Shown here one piece after another: positions 1-5,832 of a stretch of DNA of 5,965 bases; position 1 is the first letter of the stretch, and the number at the start of each line of letters is the position of its first letter. The translations under genes were made by a program, and so were the position numbers. Origin of the DNA: DASYAE01 sp036501535. Lineage in GTDB: Bacteria; Actinomycetota; Actinomycetes; Streptomycetales; Catenulisporaceae. The stretch is from assembly GCA_036501535.1 (NCBI GenBank), contig DASYAE010000246.1, forward strand, positions 1 to 5,965, given 5' to 3'. Under the pieces are notes generated by a model that worked only from the letters and a program-made list of their open reading frames with translations, ran no database searches and was not told where the DNA came from.

Positions 1-2569
1 CGTCTACTCCACCACCACCGGCACCGGCGGCAGCCAGACCTTCACCCTCTCCAACACCGACCGCTACATCCGCATGTACGGAACCGTACGCGCCACCCAG
101 TGGGGCTACTCGATCTTCGAGTTCGACGTCTACGGCCTGACCAGCACCCCGCCGGTGACGGGTGGAAACGGTACCGGCGGCAACGGCAACTGTCCCTGGG
201 TCGGCTCCACCGCGCCGGTCTCCCAGCGGGTCCAGCAGGTGCTCAACACCATGGACCAGTCCGAAGAGGCCACCGTGCTCTCCGGCGACGGCACCTCGAG
301 CTACATCGGCCAGGTGCCGGGGATCCCCAATCTCTGCATGCCCGCGATCAACATGGAGGACGGCCCGTCCGGCGTCGGTGACGGCAACGGCGGCGTGACG
401 GCCTTCCCGGACGGCGAGAACGCAGCCGCGACCTTCGACCCGACGCTGATCCAGCAGGAGGGTGCTGCGATGGGTGCGGAGTTCGCCGGTAAGGGCGCGA
501 ACGTCTCGCTCGGCCCGACGACGAACCTGGTGCGCGATCCGCGCTGGGGCCGGACCTACGAGACCTACGGCGAGGACCCGTACCTGGCCGGGCAGATCAC
601 CTCCGCCGAGGTCGAGGGGCTGCAGAGCCAGGACGTCATGGCGATGGTCAAGCACGCCGCGGCATACGACCAGGAGCAGTACCCGAACGGCGGCGACAAC
701 GAGACGGTCAGCCAGCAGTCGCTCGAAGAGCTCTACCTCGCGCCGTTCCAGACCGCCGCGGAGCAGTCCGCGCCGGGCGCGATGATGTGCTCCTACGCCG
801 TGGTCAACAGCGCGCCCTCATGCGCGAACGCTGACATGCTGCAGGACGGCCTGGACAACCAGGCGAACTACGGCGGATTCATCACCTCCGACTGGGGCGC
901 CGCCGGTTCCGCCGTCGGCGACCTCGAAGGCGGCATGAACGTGGCCATGCCGTTCTCCAACGCGAGCGACGTGACCGCCGCCCTCTCGGCCGGCACGCTG
1001 AGCCCGGCGATCGTCAACGAGCGGGTGGCCCAGATCCTGACCCAGATGTTCGCCTTCGGCATGTTCGACAACCCGGACAACGGCTCCCTGTCCAACACCG
1101 TCACCAGCGCGGCGCACCAGCAGACCGCGCTGCAGCTCGGCGAGGAGGGCACGGTCCTGCTGAAGAACAACGGCCTGCTGCCGCTCAACCCGAACCCCAG
1201 CACCAAGGAGTCGATCGCGGTGATCGGCACCGACGGCGGCGCCGCGGTCGAGCTCGCCGGCGGCGGCAGCGGAGGCGTCGACAGCGCCAACACGGTCTGG
1301 CCGCTGACCGGAATCCAGAACGCGGTCGGGGCGAACGTCACGGTCACGTACACCGCGGGCGACGACAACGGCACCACGGACATCCCGCAGGCCGTCACCG
1401 CGGCGCAGGCCGCGACCTACGCGATCGTCTACGTCAACCTCCCGGAAGGCGAGGAGAGCGACCTTACCTCGCTCGATCTCTCCAGCACGGACGAGACGAT
1501 GATCGACGACGTGGCCGCAGCGAATAAGAACACGATCGTTGTCATCAACAGCGGCGGCCCGGTGGTCATGCCGTGGCTGAACAACGTGGCCGGCGTGTTC
1601 GAGAACTGGTACGGCGGCGGTGAGACCGGCGCCGCCACGGCCGCGCTCATCTTCGGCACCGCCGACCCGTCCGGCAAGCTGCCGGTCACCTTCCCCAGCA
1701 GCCTGAGCCAGGTCCCCGCCCAGACCACCGCACAGTGGCCCGGCACCTCCACCGGCGTGACCTACAGCGAAGGCGTCGACATCGGCTACCGCTGGTACCA
1801 GTCACAGAACATCACGCCCGCGTTCTCGTTCGGATACGGGCTCTCCTATACCTCCTTCTCCTTCTCCAACCTGTCGGTCGGGTCGTTCAACGCGAACGGC
1901 ACGGCCACGGTGACCGCGACGATCACCAACACCGGCAAAGTCGCCGGCGCGGACGTGGCGCAGATGTACGTCGGCGACCCGGCCGCCAGCCAGGACCCAC
2001 CCGAGCAACTCAAGGGCTTCGACCGGGTGAACCTCACACCCGGACAGAGCGCGACGGTCTCCTTCCCGCTCACGATTCACGACCTCGCGTCGTGGTCGCC
2101 GGGCGACAACGCGTGGGAAGCACAAGCCGGCTCGTACTCGATCAAGGTCGGCGACGCATCCAACAACCTGCCACTGTCCGGCACCACCAGCCTCGCCCAG
2201 AAACTCACCGGACAGGTCGCGGCGGGTGCCTCAAGCGCAGGCGTCTCCCTGGCCAACACCGCCGTCAGCGCGAATGTCACCGCCAACTCCGGCGTGCCGG
2301 GTGCGGAGACGGTCGGCGTGGTCAACCCGTTCGGCTACAGCAGCCCGAAGGGCGCAGCCGTCTCCTTCCAGATGCAGGCCGTTGATTCGAACAGTGCGGC
2401 TTCGCTGACGTTCACCGCCAGTGGACTGCCATCCGGGATCTCGATCGCCGGCAACGGCACCATCTCCGGCTCCAGCAGCACCCTGGGAACCTACACAGTC
2501 ACCGTCACCGCCACCGACGGGAAGGGAGTATCCGGCATGGCCACCTTCGTGTGGACCGTCGCACAGTGA
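1..2569 (+). CDS. Secreted modular GH3 glycoside hydrolase, 5'-truncated by window edge
   Basis: Hydrolyses beta-glycosidic bonds by the retaining GH3 mechanism, probably outside the cell as a beta-glucosidase/beta-xylosidase-type exo-enzyme; substrate not determinable. The frame is open from base 2, so the ATG at 74 is internal: codons before it complete the last strands of an F5/8 type C (discoidin/CBM32-like) domain, with RYIRMYG and FEFDVYG. Numbering from the ATG at 74: Gly/Asn-rich linker about 29-40; GH3 N-domain about 45-330 with EDGPSG (95-100), DPRWGR (155-160), YGEDPYLAG, KH (193-194) and nucleophile D273 in TSDWG (bases 890-892); GH3 C-domain about 355-590 with likely acid/base E460 in EGEESD (1451-1453), then FGYGLSYT; fibronectin III-like domain about 604-700; putative-Ig (He_PIG-like) domain about 740-831. 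Cys40, 88, 239 and 250 could form disulfides after export. Catalytic residues are assigned by motif analogy. Stop TGA at 2567-2569. It converges on the sugar transporter operon, suggesting but not proving a shared substrate. No frameshift is seen. Confidence 0.93.
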   Translation, partial: VYSTTTGTGGSQTFTLSNTDRYIRMYGTVRATQWGYSIFEFDVYGLTSTPPVTGGNGTGGNGNCPWVGSTAPVSQRVQQVLNTMDQSEEATVLSGDGTSSYIGQVPGIPNLCMPAINMEDGPSGVGDGNGGVTAFPDGENAAATFDPTLIQQEGAAMGAEFAGKGANVSLGPTTNLVRDPRWGRTYETYGEDPYLAGQITSAEVEGLQSQDVMAMVKHAAAYDQEQYPNGGDNETVSQQSLEELYLAPFQTAAEQSAPGAMMCSYAVVNSAPSCANADMLQDGLDNQANYGGFITSDWGAAGSAVGDLEGGMNVAMPFSNASDVTAALSAGTLSPAIVNERVAQILTQMFAFGMFDNPDNGSLSNTVTSAAHQQTALQLGEEGTVLLKNNGLLPLNPNPSTKESIAVIGTDGGAAVELAGGGSGGVDSANTVWPLTGIQNAVGANVTVTYTAGDDNGTTDIPQAVTAAQAATYAIVYVNLPEGEESDLTSLDLSSTDETMIDDVAAANKNTIVVINSGGPVVMPWLNNVAGVFENWYGGGETGAATAALIFGTADPSGKLPVTFPSSLSQVPAQTTAQWPGTSTGVTYSEGVDIGYRWYQSQNITPAFSFGYGLSYTSFSFSNLSVGSFNANGTATVTATITNTGKVAGADVAQMYVGDPAASQDPPEQLKGFDRVNLTPGQSATVSFPLTIHDLASWSPGDNAWEAQAGSYSIKVGDASNNLPLSGTTSLAQKLTGQVAAGASSAGVSLANTAVSANVTANSGVPGAETVGVVNPFGYSSPKGAAVSFQMQAVDSNSAASLTFTASGLPSGISIAGNGTISGSSSTLGTYTVTVTATDGKGVSGMATFVWTVAQ

Positions 2570-2605
2570 GTCCTATCGCTGATTGACCATCGCTGACTAA
2601 CACTG

Positions 2606-2642
2606 ACCGCGCGGGCCCGGCCCACCACCGGACCCGCGCGGT
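2606..2642. terminator. Bidirectional GC-rich hairpin terminator between convergent genes
   Basis: Two 15-nt arms, 2606-2620 and 2628-2642, are inverted copies with a 7-nt loop (2621-2627). The single imperfection pairs C2616 with A2632 in the + transcript but becomes a G-U pair in the - transcript, so the stem is continuous for the permease operon. It begins directly after the TGA of the MalG-type permease (2643-2645) and lies 36 nt past the GH3 stop. No T-tract follows on either side, which is common for actinobacterial terminators. Function is inferred from the structure and the convergent gene ends. Confidence 0.8.
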
Positions 2643-3500
2643 TCAGCCGCGCAGCGCCCCCGACATGAAGCCGCGCACGTAACTGCGCTGGAGCAGCAGG
2701 AACAGCGCGAGGCACGGGATGGCCATGAAGACCACGCCGGCCTGGAGCGTCGGGTAGTCGATGGAGCCGAAGTCGCGGCCCTCCATCGCCACCACGGCCA
2801 GCGGCAGGGTGAACTTGTTCGCCGAGTTGAGCAGGATCAGCGCGGCGAAGAACTCGTTCCACGCGGACAGGAACGCGAACAGGCCGACGGTCACCACCGC
2901 CGGGCGCACCGCGTGGATCAGTACCCTGCGCAGGGTGGCCAGGGTGCCGCAGCCGTCCACCGCAGCGCAGTCCTCGAGCTCCTGCGGGATCGCCTCGAAG
3001 GAGTTGCGCATCAGGAAGGTGGCGAACGGCAGCTGGAACATCACCAGCACCGCCGCCAGGCCGATCAGCGAGTTCTGCAGGCCGAGCCAGCCGAGCAGCA
3101 CGTAGAGCGGGATCAGGATCGTGGGATACGGCACCATCAGGATCGCCAGCGTGGTCAGGAACAGCGCGTTCTTCCCGGGGAAGCGGAAGCGCCCGAACGC
3201 GTAGCCGCCGAGGATCGAGACGGCCAGCGTGCCGGCCACCGTCATCGCGGTCACCTCGACGCTGTTGAGCAGGTACGTGCCGATCCCGTCGCCGTAGTCC
3301 GCCATGTTGCGGTAGTTGGTCAGGCCGAAGCCGGTCGGCGTGCGCACCGACGCCCAGCCGCTCCAGACCAGCGGGAGCAGGAAGAGGATCGCGAGCGCGC
3401 CGGTCGAGGTGTAGTAGCCGAGGCCGGCCGCGGCGCGGCGGGTCGCGCGGCCCGGGCGCAGAGCCGGCACGTGCACGCGCACGGTCAGGGGCACGGTCAT
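2643..3500 (-). CDS. CUT1-family sugar ABC transporter permease (MalG-type)
   Basis: One of the two membrane subunits of a binding-protein-dependent sugar importer in the cytoplasmic membrane. The 285-residue product has the usual MalG-type length and about six hydrophobic segments (near 33-52, 78-101, 111-133, 140-163, 200-223, 252-271). The cytoplasmic EAA loop that docks on the ATPase lies at about 169-200: EAIPQELEDCAAVDG, then a helix ending in HAVRP. Here the usual EAA-x-x-DGAS pattern reads DCAAVDGCG, with cysteines at 178 and 184. After it comes FLSAWNEFFAAL, typical of MalG-type permeases. The ATG at 3498-3500 is chosen because GAGGTGG sits 6 nt upstream. It is the last gene of the operon, 22 nt after the MalF-type gene, and ends directly at the terminator hairpin. 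Family is certain; the transported sugar is unknown. Confidence 0.94.
   Translation of the reverse strand: MTVPLTVRVHVPALRPGRATRRAAAGLGYYTSTGALAILFLLPLVWSGWASVRTPTGFGLTNYRNMADYGDGIGTYLLNSVEVTAMTVAGTLAVSILGGYAFGRFRFPGKNALFLTTLAILMVPYPTILIPLYVLLGWLGLQNSLIGLAAVLVMFQLPFATFLMRNSFEAIPQELEDCAAVDGCGTLATLRRVLIHAVRPAVVTVGLFAFLSAWNEFFAALILLNSANKFTLPLAVVAMEGRDFGSIDYPTLQAGVVFMAIPCLALFLLLQRSYVRGFMSGALRG
3414..3440 (-). repeat. 27-bp near-repeat in permease N-terminus, copy A
   Basis: Encodes RRAAAGLGY (residues 21-29 of the MalG-type permease), just before the first membrane segment. It matches 4360-4386 in the MalF-type gene at 24 of 27 bases, in the same frame and at the same topological place. It may be a trace of shared ancestry or gene conversion, or simply an Arg/Ala/Gly-rich stretch under GC-biased codon use. 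Confidence 0.4.
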
Positions 3501-3506
3501 GTCAGG

Positions 3507-3513
3507 CCACCTC
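3507..3513 (-). promoter_or_regulatory. Shine-Dalgarno site of MalG-type permease
   Basis: On the minus strand this reads GAGGTGG, 6 nt before the ATG at 3498-3500 and inside the 22-nt gap between the permease genes. The match to the 16S anti-Shine-Dalgarno sequence is strong and fixes the start codon. Confidence 0.8.
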
Positions 3514-3522
3514 TTTCCCTTG

Positions 3523-4479
3523 TCAGTCGGCCCGGCGGCGCAGGAACGACAGCTGGACGACGTTGAGCACCAGCAGGATCACCAGCACGATCACCGAGAG
3601 CGCGGCGGCCGCGCCGAGGTCGAAGCGGACGAACGCGTCGCGCACGATCACCATGACGACGGAGGTGGTCGAGTCGCCCGGGCCGCCCTTGGTCAGGATG
3701 TAGAACTGGTCGAAGGCGAGCAGCGAGCCGGTCACCATCATGATCAGGACCAGCGCGATGGTGGGGCGCAGCAGCGGCAGGGTGATCCGGCGCAGCGCCT
3801 GCAGCCGCGACGCGCCGTCCACCCGGGCCGCCTCGTAGAGCTCCAGCGGGATCGCCTGCAGCCCGGTCAGCAGGATGATCATGTTGAAGCCGGCGAAGCG
3901 CCAGGTCACCAGGGTGACCACGGAGCCGAGCGCGCCGCCCGGGCTGCCGGTGACCCAGTCCACCGGCGTGCTTATCAGGCCAATGTGCTGCAACACCGGC
4001 TGGACCGGGCCGACGGCCGGGCTCAGGAAGCCGAGGAAGAGCAGTGAGGCGGTCGCGAAGCCCACCGCGGCCGGCAGGAAGTACGCCGTGCGCAGCAGGC
4101 CCACGCCGGGCCGCGGGTTCTGCACCAGGAGCGCCAGGCCGAACGCGACGACGAACAGCACCACCGTCATGATCACCGTGTACCTGACGGTGAACCAGGC
4201 CGCTGAGGCGAGCAGGGAGTCGTTCGCCAGGTCGGTGTAGTTCTGCGGCGCGTTGAGCGTCGGATTGCCCAGCAGCGGCCAGTGGTTCAGCGACATCCAC
4301 ACCACCAGGACCAGCGGGGTGAGGAAGAGCAGGCCCACCACGGCGGCCGTGGGGGCGGCGTAGCCCAGCCCGGCGGCGGCGCGGCGGCGGGACCGCCGGG
4401 AGCGGCCGGGCCGGATCCGGATCGCCGTGCGGGCGACGGGTGCGCGCGCCCCGCGCGGACCGGCCGTGGTGGTCTGCAT
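3523..4479 (-). CDS. CUT1-family sugar ABC transporter permease (MalF/UgpA-type)
   Basis: Second membrane subunit of the importer, pairing with the MalG-type protein to form the channel. It has 318 residues, a normal length for Gram-positive MalF-type proteins without the large periplasmic loop of E. coli MalF. An Arg-rich cytoplasmic N-terminus (about 1-38) precedes hydrophobic segments near 41-62, 98-120, 130-152, 184-207, 240-262 and 290-310. The EAA loop is canonical: YEAARVDGAS at 215-224, continuing to ITLPLLRP at 232-239. FDQFYILTKGGPG (256-268) is a typical MalF-type signature. The ATG at 4477-4479 follows AGGAG with a 6-nt spacer. The gene begins 40 nt after the binding-protein stop and ends (TGA 3523-3525) 22 nt before the next permease, so the three are very likely cotranscribed. 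No ATPase gene is attached. Substrate unknown. Confidence 0.94.
   Translation of the reverse strand: MQTTTAGPRGARAPVARTAIRIRPGRSRRSRRRAAAGLGYAAPTAAVVGLLFLTPLVLVVWMSLNHWPLLGNPTLNAPQNYTDLANDSLLASAAWFTVRYTVIMTVVLFVVAFGLALLVQNPRPGVGLLRTAYFLPAAVGFATASLLFLGFLSPAVGPVQPVLQHIGLISTPVDWVTGSPGGALGSVVTLVTWRFAGFNMIILLTGLQAIPLELYEAARVDGASRLQALRRITLPLLRPTIALVLIMMVTGSLLAFDQFYILTKGGPGDSTTSVVMVIVRDAFVRFDLGAAAALSVIVLVILLVLNVVQLSFLRRRAD
4360..4386 (-). repeat. 27-bp near-repeat in permease N-terminus, copy B
   Basis: Encodes RRAAAGLGY (residues 32-40 of the MalF-type permease) at the start of its first membrane segment. It differs from 3414-3440 at 3 of 27 bases, all at synonymous third positions. Confidence 0.4.
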
Positions 4480-4485
4480 ATGAGA

Positions 4486-4490
4486 CTCCT
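4486..4490 (-). promoter_or_regulatory. Shine-Dalgarno site of MalF-type permease
   Basis: The minus strand reads AGGAG 6 nt before the ATG at 4477-4479. It lies in the 40-nt gap after the binding-protein gene. That gap shows no strong hairpin that would terminate or attenuate transcription, which supports cotranscription. Confidence 0.75.
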
Positions 4491-4519
4491 GTCCTGGTCG
4501 GGTTGTCGCGGCCGGGGCG

Positions 4520-5818
4520 CTACTGCTGTTGCAGCGAGGTCGTGATCGAGGCCTGACCGCTGGCCAGGGCCGAGTTCAGGTCCGGGCCGAACAGCGCGCC
4601 GCGCAGCGTGGTCGTCCACGGGCTCTGCGGGTCGTTGTAGGTGGCGTTGAAGTTGAGCGCGTAAGGGGTCTCGCCCTTGGACAGGATCTCGTTGCCCACA
4701 AGCACGTTCGGGTCGGTCTTCGCGTACTGGTTGTTCTCCAGGTCGGTGCGGGCGATCATCTCGCTGCCCTTCGCCATGACGCCCACCTGCGCCTGCTCGC
4801 TCAGCGTCCAGGACAGGAAGTCCCAGGCGGCGTTCTGGTGCCCGCTGGTGGCCGAGATCCCGGCCACGTCGCCGCCGATGAAGGTGGACTGGCCGCCGTT
4901 CACGCCGGGGATCGGCGCGACACCCATGTCCAGGCCCTTCTGCTTGAGCAGGCTGTACCAGGAGAACGGGCCCGGAGCGATGCCGATGTTCCCGTTCTCC
5001 AGCGCGCCGAGCCAGGTGGTCCCGTCCTCCTGCTTCGCCGCCGGGGCCATCGTGCCGTCCGCGAACAGGCTGCGGTAGACCCCGAATACGGCTGCGGCCT
5101 GCGGCGAGTCGATGGTGCTCTTCGTGCCCGCGGCGTTCATCACCTGGCCGCCGCCGGCCCAGATCGAGGGCCACATGGTGAACTCGACGCAGCCGCCGCA
5201 GTTCCCGCCCTCGTAGCTGCCGTAGACCCCGCCGCCGAGCTTGGCGATGGCGCGGGCCTGCGACGCGTATTCGGCCAGCGTCTTCGGCGGGTCGTCCGGG
5301 TTGAGGCCGGCGCGCTGGTACAGGGTCTTGTTGTAGTACATGACCGAGAGGTCGAGCGCGTGCGGGATGGCGTAGAGCTTGCCGTCGCTCGTGCCGGCCC
5401 GGATGAACGAGGGGACGACGTCGTTCTTGAACGGCAGCGCGTCGAACTTGCTGGTGACGTCCGCCCACAGGCCCTGCGCGACGTAGTTCGGGGCGAAGAC
5501 GACGTCGGAGGTGAAGATGTCCGGCAGCGCGTGCGCGCCGGCCGCCGAGGCGATCTTCGCAGGGTACTGCTCGTTCGGGTAGACGGTCAGCACGACGTGG
5601 TTGCTGTGCGTCTTGTTGTACGCGGTGACGAGCGCCTGCGTCTGCGACTGCGTGCCGGCGCGGGTCCACATGGTGATGGTCACACCGCTGGTCGGGCCGC
5701 CGCTCGGGGTGACGCCGCTGGAGCAGGCGGCGCCCGCGGCGAGGGTGAGCGCGGCGAGCAGGGTGCCGAGGAACCTGCGTGGCGGCCTGCGCCGGGATCG
5801 TGGCCGGGGGTTCGGCAT
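4520..5818 (-). CDS. Extracellular sugar-binding lipoprotein of CUT1 ABC transporter
   Basis: Captures a sugar or oligosaccharide outside the cell and delivers it to the two permeases; family 1 solute-binding protein fold. The 432-residue product starts with an Arg-rich n-region, a hydrophobic core (FLGTLLAALTLAAG, 16-29) and a lipobox-like end GAAC with Cys32 as probable lipidation site; Gly at -3 makes the lipobox slightly off consensus. R14-R15-F-L resembles a Tat signal only loosely. The mature part opens with VTITMWTRAG (46-55) and has DIFTSDVVFAPNYVAQGLWAD (100-120) and YAIPHALDLSVMYYNKTLY (149-167), both characteristic of sugar-binding proteins. NCGGC (206-210) places Cys207 and Cys210 as a likely local disulfide. 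Tryptophans at 216, 220 and 269 could stack on sugar rings. The ATG at 5816-5818 has AGGAG 9 nt upstream; stop TAG at 4520-4522. First gene of the operon. Substrate not predictable from sequence alone. Confidence 0.94.
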   Translation of the reverse strand: MPNPRPRSRRRPPRRFLGTLLAALTLAAGAACSSGVTPSGGPTSGVTITMWTRAGTQSQTQALVTAYNKTHSNHVVLTVYPNEQYPAKIASAAGAHALPDIFTSDVVFAPNYVAQGLWADVTSKFDALPFKNDVVPSFIRAGTSDGKLYAIPHALDLSVMYYNKTLYQRAGLNPDDPPKTLAEYASQARAIAKLGGGVYGSYEGGNCGGCVEFTMWPSIWAGGGQVMNAAGTKSTIDSPQAAAVFGVYRSLFADGTMAPAAKQEDGTTWLGALENGNIGIAPGPFSWYSLLKQKGLDMGVAPIPGVNGGQSTFIGGDVAGISATSGHQNAAWDFLSWTLSEQAQVGVMAKGSEMIARTDLENNQYAKTDPNVLVGNEILSKGETPYALNFNATYNDPQSPWTTTLRGALFGPDLNSALASGQASITTSLQQQ

Positions 5819-5827
5819 ATCAGTGGG

Positions 5828-5832
5828 CTCCT
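5828..5832 (-). promoter_or_regulatory. Shine-Dalgarno site of sugar-binding lipoprotein gene
   Basis: The minus strand reads AGGAG (within ACAGGAGCC) 9 nt before the ATG at 5816-5818, which decides the start. Its outer edge touches the GTGCG proposed as the 5' end of a group II intron on the opposite strand. Confidence 0.75.

Noticed and set aside
74..76. ATG at 74 as the true start of the GH3 gene
   Set aside because: The frame continues upstream to base 2 and encodes the conserved RYIR strand of an F5/8 type C domain directly joined to the ATG-encoded residue. The product also lacks any signal peptide if started here.
3497..4300. Alternative - strand frame across the MalF-type permease
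   Set aside because: Arg/Pro/Gly-rich with no membrane segments, whereas the overlapping frame 3523-4479 has six hydrophobic segments and a canonical EAA loop.
4287..5669. Long open frame (460 codons) on the - strand spanning the binding protein and the start of the MalF-type gene
   Set aside because: It is out of frame with two genes that have clear family motifs, start codons and Shine-Dalgarno sites, and its product is Arg/Gly/Pro-rich without motifs. Treated as a shadow.
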